Shown: positions 18,713 through 25,943 of the stretch, piece after piece
Layout: each line of letters begins with the position of its first letter
Numbering within the stretch: position 1 is the first letter of the stretch
NCBI GenBank assembly: GCA_034505795.1
Contig: JAPDQM010000012.1
Location: 1 to 56,651, forward strand
Source: Thermofontimicrobium_A sp034505795
GTDB taxonomy: Bacteria > Zhuqueibacterota > Zhuqueibacteria > Thermofontimicrobiales > Thermofontimicrobiaceae
Reading direction: 5' to 3'
DNA length: 56,651 nucleotides
Translations under genes and position numbers: made by a program
Notes under the pieces: model-generated
Seen by the model: the letters and a program-made list of their open reading frames with translations, nothing else
Database searches by the model: none
Told to the model about the DNA's origin: nothing

Positions 18713-19863
18713 TTAAAAATCTCCAATTGGCCGATATTGTCAGGAACCGTATAGGGCAAAGCTGCCTCGGCGATGCTCAAGCCACCTTCTAACAAGGCCC
18801 GAATTTCATCGAACGAAGAGGCTAATCGAACTTGCGTGCTCTCCGCTCCCGGAATCAACAATAGCACCTCATCTCCTCCAATTCCTTTATCTGACAGCAA
18901 ATCCGTACTATGGGTGCTGAGGATAACCTGTCGTTTCTTTTGTTTCTGTAACCGATGAATCAAAGCAGCTAATTTTTTTACAATTTCTGGGTGTAACGAT
19001 AATTCTGGTTCTTCCAATAGCAAAAGAGAATCACTTTCTAACAATGACCATAGCAAGCCAATTAAACGTAGCGTTCCATCGGAAAACTGGTCCTCTCGCT
19101 GGCGGGCACCTCTCATGCGCCAGTGCTCATAAATTGCCTCCAGATGCGGAACGCCACCTTCCTCTGTGTCAACAACGTAGGTGAGATGTTTTAATTGAGG
19201 AACCGCACTTCGAAGCGCTAATTCGATTTTGTTTAACCTGGATTGTCTAGCCCTGTCACTAGTTTTGGAAACGCGCTCTAAAAAGCTTCGCCCAAAGGGA
19301 TCGCCTGGAATACCTGGGCCAGAAAACTCTTTGGGAAACCTTAGTAATTGCGGGATTAGATGGAGATAAAGCACCGATTCAAAAAATCTGGCGATCTCTC
19401 TAAATTCTGCATTGGCATTGATCTGTTCAAGATGCGTTTGTGTTAAACGCAATTTGTCTTTTAAGTCAATATTATCGGGTCGATTCAATATTTGCTGATC
19501 GCCAACCCAGACCTTTTCATAAGAGAGAATAGGTTGGCGATAGCCCCGTACTTCCTGTTTGATGCCGATACTATAGCGCCACTCTGGTTGTTTATCATCT
19601 TTATTGCTGAGGTGTATTTCCAACTCAATATCTGGATACCGACGTGCTGCAAGACAACGTATCCTCGAAAAGCCGCCACGGTCGCTGACCGCCTTTTGCA
19701 AGCCGCCGCCTGGCTTGGCAATGTCTCTTAAAAAGCGAAAGACATCCAGTAAATTGGATTTTCCTGAAGCATTGGGTCCAGCCAAAAAAACGCGCTCGCC
19801 AAGCGGCACATCCACCGATTGAAAATTTCGCCAATTTTTTAGAATAAGGCGCGATACTATCAT
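18709..19863 (-). CDS. ABC-type AAA ATPase (AAA15/AAA21, RecF/OLD-like), partner of the Toprim-like protein
   Basis: A 384-aa SMC/RecF-type ATPase. Walker A is FLAGPNASGKSN (residues 27-37), the ABC signature is QFSDGTLRLIGL (near 260), Walker B is LLLLEEPELSLHPE (near 280), and the switch histidine is in ILSTHSTDLLS (near 315). It has no long coiled coil and no C-terminal nuclease, so the nuclease part is probably the downstream overlapping gene. ATG 19863 is preferred over in-frame ATGs at 19887 and 19878 because AAGGG lies 7 nt before it. It has its own promoter (19905-19933). This architecture is typical of anti-phage ATPase plus effector pairs; a housekeeping repair role cannot be excluded. 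Confidence 0.85.
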   Translation of the reverse strand: MIVSRLILKNWRNFQSVDVPLGERVFLAGPNASGKSNLLDVFRFLRDIAKPGGGLQKAVSDRGGFSRIRCLAARRYPDIELEIHLSNKDDKQPEWRYSIGIKQEVRGYRQPILSYEKVWVGDQQILNRPDNIDLKDKLRLTQTHLEQINANAEFREIARFFESVLYLHLIPQLLRFPKEFSGPGIPGDPFGRSFLERVSKTSDRARQSRLNKIELALRSAVPQLKHLTYVVDTEEGGVPHLEAIYEHWRMRGARQREDQFSDGTLRLIGLLWSLLESDSLLLLEEPELSLHPEIVKKLAALIHRLQKQKKRQVILSTHSTDLLSDKGIGGDEVLLLIPGAESTQVRLASSFDEIRALLEGGLSIAEAALPYTVPDNIGQLEIFK

Positions 19864-19904
19864 CTTGGCACCCTTCATTAATTGCATATTTTTGATCGAA
19901 GCTT

Positions 19905-19933
19905 AATATAAAATCAGAATCCCATAAAATCAA
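19905..19933 (-). promoter_or_regulatory. Sigma-70 promoter for the ATPase/Toprim pair
   Basis: On the minus strand: TTGATT (19933-19928), 17-nt spacer, TATATT (19910-19905). It lies in the 86-nt gap between the truncated etfA copy and the ATPase gene; transcription would start near 19898, about 35 nt before the ATG. It gives the cassette independent expression inside the etf cluster. Confidence 0.65.
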
Positions 19934-19949
19934 GCCTTTTTTCACATCA

Positions 19950-20561
19950 TCAAATCTTTTCGATCTCTCCGCTGCGAAATTCTTCCACAATCGCTGGGGG
20001 AAAAATTCCCACCTGTAACAGCACCATCTGCGGACGCGCCTGCTTCCACGTAATCACTTCGCACATCTTGCCGCCGTAGCTCGGCCGGGTGGCTAACAGC
20101 GATCGCTCGGCGGTATCAATTTCGAGCTGGATGCAGCCGCTCACCAAGCCGGTGCGAACCCGTTGCGCAATTCGAGGGAAAAAATCCCGAGTAGCATCGG
20201 ATAAAGCAGCCATGACAATTTCAGGATTGGTGCGCTGAATCAATTCTTCCATTTTGGAGCAATAGCGCTCGGTATCATATTTCTGAAATCGGTCATCACT
20301 GGATAGAAATACCTTGTTCGCCCCTGCATGAATGAGCTGATTGGCTAAATTTTCATCCTTCGAATTCAGCAAAATGGCGGCGATGCCTGTGCCCAGCGCA
20401 TCCGCCAGTTCCCTGGCTTTGCCCAATGCTTCCAACGAGCCAGAATCAATCCCTGAACCGTCACTTTCAGCATATACAAAAATGCCTGTGGTCGAAACAG
20501 CCTCCGATTCTGGCGCGCTCCCCCAGAAATCATATCCTGTTTCGGTCTCTCTATTGCTCAT
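19950..20561 (-). CDS. EtfA-like protein lacking the FAD domain
   Basis: A 203-aa protein homologous only to the N-terminal alpha/beta domain of ETF alpha: IFVYAESDGSGIDSGSLEA, ALGKARELADALG, IHAGANKVFLSSDDRF, RVRTGLVSGCIQLEID, TRPSYGGKM. It stops at the domain boundary (VGIFPPAIVEEF), where a normal EtfA continues for another 120 residues with the FAD site. No remnant of that domain is found in the 86 nt before the ATPase gene. ATG 20561 follows TTGGAGGCATAAG; the frame is open further upstream without a better start. It pairs with the divergent etfB copy upstream (254-nt gap). It may be a truncated relic created when the ATPase cassette arrived, or a working FAD-less subunit. Confidence 0.8.
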   Translation of the reverse strand: MSNRETETGYDFWGSAPESEAVSTTGIFVYAESDGSGIDSGSLEALGKARELADALGTGIAAILLNSKDENLANQLIHAGANKVFLSSDDRFQKYDTERYCSKMEELIQRTNPEIVMAALSDATRDFFPRIAQRVRTGLVSGCIQLEIDTAERSLLATRPSYGGKMCEVITWKQARPQMVLLQVGIFPPAIVEEFRSGEIEKI

Positions 20562-20815
20562 CTTATGCCTCCAATTTTGAATGTTTGCTGCAAGAATTGG
20601 ATGTGCTGACATTGATGATCGAACGGCCGCCAATACAGGTAATTGAGAGGTATCCTGGGCTGCCTTATTATCTCCAGCCTTCTATCAGGCAGGCGAAAGC
20701 CCAACCATTCGCAGATGAAGCATCTTGCGGCCATTCTACCATCTGCAGGTAAATCATGTTGAACCCCATCTGTAGCGGCTATATCACCCGCGGGTCAATT
20801 CGGATTGCCATCTAT

Positions 20816-21514
20816 TTACGCTGTTTCCACCAGATACTGGCTATAGACCTTTGTTAACGCGGCCGACGCACCGACTTCCTCAGCCACCAGCCCCAGATCC
20901 TGCGCGTTCCAAATCACGATCTCTTTTTTGTAAGCCTTCATGATCATCATCGCGTTAGGAATCTTCGGCTGACAGATCGACTGTTCGGCAGTTATCAGGG
21001 CAGGCAATGTTAATGTCTGCTCTCTGATCTTACCTTTCATTTTTGAGGTCACTGCAATTGAATTTCCCTGAACCGAAAGCGACAGCACTGAAGTCGCCTG
21101 CGGGATATTTAGCACCTCGGCAATTCGTGGTCCCGTTTGGCCGCTAAAACCAACATCAGATGTGGCACCACATACAATCAGGTCAAAAGTTCCAATTCGG
21201 GAAATGGCTCGGCTCAAAACAACGGCATTGACATAAGCATCGTTGCCAGCAAATTGCCCATCGTTTAATTGATAGCAATGATCCGCGCCGATGGCGTAGG
21301 CCTCTCTCAAAATATCGCTGTCTTCCATGCTGCAGAGGGATATGGCACTCACCCCCCCGCCATGCGCCTGCTTGAGTTCGATGGCCAGTTGCAATGCCGC
21401 TCGATCCTGGGAATTCATGATTCTCTTTGCGGTTTCGAACACCTGTCCCTGCCCACGGCTGATTTTAAGCTGGCTCAGGTCGGGAATTGGCTTAATGAGA
21501 ACAATGATGTTCAT
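20816..21514 (-). CDS. Divergent electron transfer flavoprotein beta subunit
   Basis: A 232-aa EtfB paralogue. The start MNIIVLIKPIPDLSQLKIS and the C-terminal LPALITAEQSICQPKIPNA match the family. The NPxDExAxExAL motif is changed to NSQDRAALQLAIELK, and the nucleotide-binding loop is CGATSDVGFSGQTGP (residues 115-129) instead of GKQxxDDDxxQVGP. Loss of the Gln and acidic run suggests altered AMP/FAD binding. The ATG is preceded by AGGAGCGAT. It lies just downstream of the acyl-CoA dehydrogenase gene and upstream of the FAD-less alpha subunit, forming a second, atypical ETF pair. Confidence 0.85.
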   Translation of the reverse strand: MNIIVLIKPIPDLSQLKISRGQGQVFETAKRIMNSQDRAALQLAIELKQAHGGGVSAISLCSMEDSDILREAYAIGADHCYQLNDGQFAGNDAYVNAVVLSRAISRIGTFDLIVCGATSDVGFSGQTGPRIAEVLNIPQATSVLSLSVQGNSIAVTSKMKGKIREQTLTLPALITAEQSICQPKIPNAMMIMKAYKKEIVIWNAQDLGLVAEEVGASAALTKVYSQYLVETA

Positions 21515-21559
21515 ATCGCTCCTCTTTATGACTTATAACACCGATCAAAATTTGGAATG

Positions 21560-21619
21560 TTGGAGTGCTGGAGTAATGCTTCAATACGGCCCCATAGCTC
21601 CATTACTCCAACACTCCAA
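21560..21619. repeat. Imperfect 19-bp inverted repeat between etfB copy and acyl-CoA dehydrogenase
   Basis: The arm at 21560-21578 (TTGGAGTGCTGGAGTAATG) pairs with 21601-21619 with one mismatch around a 22-nt loop. Each arm contains repeated TGGAGT units. There is no T-run, so it is not a simple terminator. It resembles short dispersed intergenic palindromes and would form a stable mRNA hairpin that could affect the stability of the acyl-CoA dehydrogenase transcript. Confidence 0.75.
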
Positions 21620-21677
21620 CTATCCTATCAAGAAGATAGTCTCCATCTTAACAAAATCTGTCGCCAATCAAAAGCAG

Positions 21678-22832
21678 CTAATACGATCCCTTTTTCAATA
21701 GATTATTGGCAATAATCAACCGCTGAATCTCATTCGTCCCCTCGAAAATTCGATTGATCCGGGCATCTCGATAGAACAATTCCAAGGGATATTCTTTCAT
21801 ATATCCCAGTCCGCCATGGATTTGAATGGCGCGATCGGCAATGCGATCGGCGGCCTCGGAACAGAAGGCTTTGCAAATTGCAGCTTCTTGAGTGAATTTC
21901 AGGCCCCGGTCGCACATCCAGGCCGCGCGATAAATCATGCTTTCCATCGCATAGATTTCCATGGCCGAATCGGCCAGCATCCATTGGATGGCCTGGTTCT
22001 CGGCAATGGGCTTGCCGAATTGTTTCCGTTCTTTAGCATGTTTGATGCAGAGTTGCACCACTTCCTTTGAGGCACCCAGACAACCCGCGGCCAACCCCAG
22101 CCGACCACGATCCAGCGCTTTCATCGCAGTGATAAATCCCGCGCCAAATTGTCCAACCACATTTTCAGCCGGCACTCGCATATCCTCGAAGAACAATTGC
22201 GAGGTTTTGGTACCGCGTATGCCCATTTTATCCTCTTCGCGACCTACTTTGTAGCCAGGGAAGGTATTTTCTACGATAAACGCGGTAACACCACCATGAG
22301 CCCCCAGCGCCTTATCGGTAACCGCAAACACAATGATAACATCGGCGATCGCACCATTGGTGATGTAAATTTTCTGGCCATTGATGATAAAATGATCCCC
22401 ATCCCTTACGGCAGTGGTCTCAATCGCTGCTGCATCAGAGCCGGCATTGGGCTCAGTGAGCGCAAAGGCCGCAATTTTTTCACCCGAACATAGCGCGGGC
22501 AAATATTTCCGCTTTTGCGCTTCGGTTCCATCGAGATAGATCGACATGGCGCCAATACTTGCGTGCGCCCCCATCAGCGTGGTAATCGAAGCGCTGCCGC
22601 GAGAAATTTCCTCCGCAAAAATGCAATAGCCCAATTCTCCCGCACCAGCGCCGCCGTATTCTTCCGGAAACGCCAATCCAAAAAATCCCAGCTCTTTCAT
22701 TTGTTGGATGAAATCGGCTGGAATCTCGCCCGCTTCATCGATCTGTCGCGCAATGGGTTTCAATTCCTGATCCACAAATTTGCGGATCATCTGGCGCAAC
22801 ATCTCCAATTCCTCAGGAAATGTGAAATCCAT
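21678..22832 (-). CDS. Acyl-CoA dehydrogenase
   Basis: FAD enzyme that introduces the alpha,beta double bond into acyl-CoA, passing electrons to ETF: first step of beta-oxidation. The 384-aa product has the family N-terminus MDFTFPEELEMLRQMIRKF, GYCIFAEEISRGSASI, the signature ALTEPNAGSDAAAIETTA, RAIQIHGGLGYMKEYPLELFYRDAR in pieces, and IFEGTNEIQRLIIANNLL with the catalytic Glu of short/medium-chain enzymes. The frame is open 26 codons upstream, but ATG 22830-22832 follows GGAAGGAGGTGTTCATT. Directly upstream of the atypical etfB/etfA pair. Confidence 0.95.
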   Translation of the reverse strand: MDFTFPEELEMLRQMIRKFVDQELKPIARQIDEAGEIPADFIQQMKELGFFGLAFPEEYGGAGAGELGYCIFAEEISRGSASITTLMGAHASIGAMSIYLDGTEAQKRKYLPALCSGEKIAAFALTEPNAGSDAAAIETTAVRDGDHFIINGQKIYITNGAIADVIIVFAVTDKALGAHGGVTAFIVENTFPGYKVGREEDKMGIRGTKTSQLFFEDMRVPAENVVGQFGAGFITAMKALDRGRLGLAAGCLGASKEVVQLCIKHAKERKQFGKPIAENQAIQWMLADSAMEIYAMESMIYRAAWMCDRGLKFTQEAAICKAFCSEAADRIADRAIQIHGGLGYMKEYPLELFYRDARINRIFEGTNEIQRLIIANNLLKKGSY

Positions 22833-23013
22833 AATGAACACCTCCTTCCATATTTGTTTCAGGCAATGATTTGATTGCCCGCTGCATAATAAGCTAATCG
22901 CAGTGGTCAAAAGGACGCTTTTCCATGAACCGCCGCGTCATTAATCTCCCCCCCAAAAACAGTTTGGTCACATCAGGCTAAATCCAAAACCGTGCAACTT
23001 GTGACAGGCACCG

Positions 23014-23529
23014 CTAATCAAATCCAAGATCAAGCTTGTACAATGGAACTGGCAACGTCACTTCTCCTCCCGGTTCGTAAGAAACCTTATCGGCCCCCCA
23101 GAAAGTGAAATCGAGAGTGGGAAAGACGATGAATCCAGCGAAGACTGTCGTTCGGGGTACTACCTGTGAGGCCGCATCGCCAATACCAAACATCAATCCA
23201 GCACCAGCCCCGCATGTTAGAAGAGCGATTTTGGGGACCAAGCTCCCAACCTGACCATCCAGGAAAATGTACTCATGGCCATTATTCCTGGGTTGTTCAA
23301 ACGCTTTCACGCCAATGGTGAGATTTACGAATATGCCTCGATCCGGGTTATTCAGGCCAATACCAAACTTTAGCCCCATCGTAAATCCTCGGATTGAATC
23401 CCAGCCAAATTTAATTCCGGGCGAAATGTAAGGTCCCCACCCGCTGGCTATCGCAATCGCCGTAGTAGTTAGCTGAATCCATACAGCCAACGCCATTATC
23501 GCTCGTAACGGAAATCTCGTCCACCTCAT
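23014..23529 (-). CDS. Secreted protein of unknown function
   Basis: A 171-aa product not recognised. A basic start MRWTRFPLRAIM and hydrophobic stretch to about residue 28 (TTTAIAIASG) look like a signal peptide. The rest alternates glycine, aromatic and hydrophobic residues (FTMGLKFGIGLNNPDRGIF, VFAGFIVFPTLDF), as in small outer-membrane or surface beta proteins. AGGAGG stands 5 nt before the ATG, so translation is well supported. It sits between the acyl-CoA dehydrogenase and enoyl-CoA hydratase genes on the same strand; a link to lipid uptake would be a guess. Confidence 0.65.
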   Translation of the reverse strand: MRWTRFPLRAIMALAVWIQLTTTAIAIASGWGPYISPGIKFGWDSIRGFTMGLKFGIGLNNPDRGIFVNLTIGVKAFEQPRNNGHEYIFLDGQVGSLVPKIALLTCGAGAGLMFGIGDAASQVVPRTTVFAGFIVFPTLDFTFWGADKVSYEPGGEVTLPVPLYKLDLGFD

Positions 23530-23618
23530 ACCAGCCTCCTGGAAATTAATGCTATTCCTGCTGGCTTGTCAAACAATAATCGTGATGTAATAATGTGCTT
23601 CTGCCGATAGTACGACGG

Positions 23619-24398
23619 TCATTTATCGCTAAACTTCGGCTGGCGCTTCTGAATGAATGCCGAAACGCCCTCTTTCATATCCTCAGTCTCACAAATTTCG
23701 CCAAATAATTTTGCCTCGTATTTCAAGCCATCTTCCAGTTTCATCTCATAGCCGGATTTGATCGCATCAATAGCTTTAGCCACCGCTACCGCGCCTTTGG
23801 AGGTGATCTTTTTTGCCAACCCCACGGCCTGCTTCACTACATCCATATTTGGCACCACTTTGTTGACCAAGCCAATGCGATAGGCCTCCTGCGCCGAAAT
23901 CCGATCCCCGGTCAGGATCAACTCCATTGCCCGGGCTTGATTAACCAAGCGTGCCAGCCGTTGCGTCCCGCCGAACCCCGGGATGATGCCTAGATTGATC
24001 TCCGGTTGCCCCACCTGAGCGCGGTCGCCGCAGATTCGCAAATGGCACGCCATCGCCAATTCCAGCCCTCCACCAAGACACATACCATTGATGGCTGCAA
24101 TAAACGGCTTGGGCGAGCGGTCGATCTTGTTGATCACCCCCTGGCCCTTGAGACAGATGTCTTCTCCCTGTTTGGCGCTTTTTAAGGTGGCAATTTCATT
24201 GATATCCGCACCCGCGATGAAAAACATGCCGGCGCCGGTGATCACAGCCGCTTTAATTTCCTTATTGGTCATTACCTCATCGATCGCCTGACTCAATTCA
24301 TCCATCGTAGCGCTATTGAGCGCATTGGCAGGCGGATGATCAATCACAATAGTTGCTACCCGATCTTCCACGCTCATTTTAATATGTTGCCATTCCAT
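23619..24398 (-). CDS. Enoyl-CoA hydratase (crotonase family)
   Basis: Hydrates trans-2-enoyl-CoA to 3-hydroxyacyl-CoA. The 259-aa protein shows the oxyanion-hole region FIAGADINEIATLK (residues near 60), GMCLGGGLELAMACHLRI with the first catalytic Glu (near 115), and PEINLGIIPGFGGTQRL with the second Glu (near 135). The length is normal for a single-domain crotonase. It starts about 140 nt after the stop of the 3-hydroxyacyl-CoA dehydrogenase gene in the same direction, so the three genes thiolase, dehydrogenase and hydratase form a beta-oxidation run. Confidence 0.95.
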   Translation of the reverse strand: MEWQHIKMSVEDRVATIVIDHPPANALNSATMDELSQAIDEVMTNKEIKAAVITGAGMFFIAGADINEIATLKSAKQGEDICLKGQGVINKIDRSPKPFIAAINGMCLGGGLELAMACHLRICGDRAQVGQPEINLGIIPGFGGTQRLARLVNQARAMELILTGDRISAQEAYRIGLVNKVVPNMDVVKQAVGLAKKITSKGAVAVAKAIDAIKSGYEMKLEDGLKYEAKLFGEICETEDMKEGVSAFIQKRQPKFSDK

Positions 24399-24486
24399 TT
24401 TTCGCTCCTTCCCTTGGTTAATTTGCTTGTTGATAGTTAATCGAAATTATCAATCTTTTCTACCTGACCTCACATCTCCACTCGCT

Positions 24487-24541
24487 AACTGAAGACTGCC
24501 AACTGGAGACTGGAGACTGCCGACTGATGACTGAAGACTGC
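24487..24541. repeat. GACTG-rich simple-sequence repeat after the 3-hydroxyacyl-CoA dehydrogenase gene
   Basis: About 55 bp made of variants of GAAGACTGCC and ACTGGAGACTG, with identical 10-mers at 24491-24500 and 24533-24542. It ends exactly at the stop codon of the dehydrogenase gene. Not coding; looks like a dispersed low-complexity intergenic repeat. Confidence 0.75.
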
Positions 24542-25750
24542 CTAATGCGTATAAAACCCTCGCCCCGTCTTTTCTCCCAACAGACCCGCGGCCACCATTC
24601 GTTTTAGCAAATGGGCTGGCCAGAACCGCATGCCTAGCTCGTTCTTGAATTTTTCCAGACCACTGAGCACCACATCCAGACCGACCTTATCAGCGTATTT
24701 GAGCGGTCCGCCAAGCTCTTGCGGAAAACCGGTGCCTGCCATCATGGCGATATCAATATCCGTGGCCGAAGCGATTTTTTCCTGCAATACCAACGCCGCT
24801 TCATTGATCATCAAATAAAGTAGCCGCTCGGGGGAAAAACTCGTCTTCTTCAGCCCCTCAGCTTGTTGAATTTCTTTCACAATCGCTTGCAGCTCTTTTT
24901 CGGAGCCATCAGCATCATAGAAGCCAGCACCCGATTTTTGTCCCAGCCGACCTTTTTCAAATAGTTTCAGATTCAGATTGGCCACCGGCATGCGCGGCCC
25001 GTACGCGTCATACATGATTTGGGCAACTTTGTAGCAAACATCCAATCCCAGCATATCCGACAGCGTAAATGGCCCCATCGGCATGCCAAAATCCACCATC
25101 GCCTGATCGATTTCCGTAGCAGTCGCCGCGCCTTCGGTTAACGCGATCACAGCCTCAGTGATATAGGGCATAAGCAACCGGTTCACCAGAAATCCTGGGC
25201 ATTCTTCCACTCGAACAGCCAACTTGCGCAGCGATTCTGCGAACGCCATCACATCCATCACTGTTTCCTCCGACGTCTGCAAACCGGGAATCACTTCCAC
25301 CAGCTTCATCACGTGAGCGGGGTTAAAAAAGTGCATGCCGATCACCTTCTCCGGCCGTCTCGTGGCCGAAGCAATCTCTGAAATTGACAACGCCGAGGTA
25401 TTGGTCGCCAAAATAGTGCTCTGAGGACAGACCTCATCCAGTTCTTTGAATACCTGCTTCTTTATTTTGATGTCCTCGGGTACCGCCTCAATCACAATAT
25501 CCACATCGGAAAAATCGTCATACGAGGTTGTCCCCGACGCCAGCACGATTTTGGGTTCGATTTCGCTGGCAGTCATTTTGCCCTTTTTGACGCGAGACTC
25601 ATAAATCGAGCGAACCTTGTCCAGCGCCTTTTGCACCGCAGTCTGATCGATGTCTTTGATCACCACGGGAATTCCGGAAAAAGTGATCACCTGGGCAATG
25701 CTCCCCCCCATGGTGCCACCACCTAAAACGGCTGCTTTATAAATGTACAT
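24542..25750 (-). CDS. 3-hydroxyacyl-CoA dehydrogenase (two C-terminal domains)
   Basis: Oxidises L-3-hydroxyacyl-CoA to 3-ketoacyl-CoA with NAD. The 402-aa protein begins with the Rossmann motif AVLGGGTMGGSIAQV. It has VIEAVPEDIKIKKQVF, ILATNTSALSISEIA and the signature HFFNPAHVMKLVEVIPG (near residue 145), with catalytic His in HFFNP. Two helical C-terminal domains follow (GPFTLSDMLGLDV near 240 and GGPLKYADKVGLDV near 355), as in the larger PaaH-like enzymes rather than the 280-aa single-domain form. No hydratase domain is attached; the separate hydratase gene lies downstream. Confidence 0.94.
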   Translation of the reverse strand: MYIYKAAVLGGGTMGGSIAQVITFSGIPVVIKDIDQTAVQKALDKVRSIYESRVKKGKMTASEIEPKIVLASGTTSYDDFSDVDIVIEAVPEDIKIKKQVFKELDEVCPQSTILATNTSALSISEIASATRRPEKVIGMHFFNPAHVMKLVEVIPGLQTSEETVMDVMAFAESLRKLAVRVEECPGFLVNRLLMPYITEAVIALTEGAATATEIDQAMVDFGMPMGPFTLSDMLGLDVCYKVAQIMYDAYGPRMPVANLNLKLFEKGRLGQKSGAGFYDADGSEKELQAIVKEIQQAEGLKKTSFSPERLLYLMINEAALVLQEKIASATDIDIAMMAGTGFPQELGGPLKYADKVGLDVVLSGLEKFKNELGMRFWPAHLLKRMVAAGLLGEKTGRGFYTH

Positions 25751-25943
25751 AATGGCCTCCTTCCAAAATGATTTTTTTTATTAAATCACAGGTGCCGAAA
25801 AACATCCATCTTGTTCACCGAAATGGCAACGCTTATATGATTTCTATCTTGTTACCCAAGAGTAAACGGAAAATGGCAGCTCCATCGGCAGATTCAGAAT
25901 ATCAATTACCGCTGGCAATCGTCTTTCGATCCAGTTTATTGCA

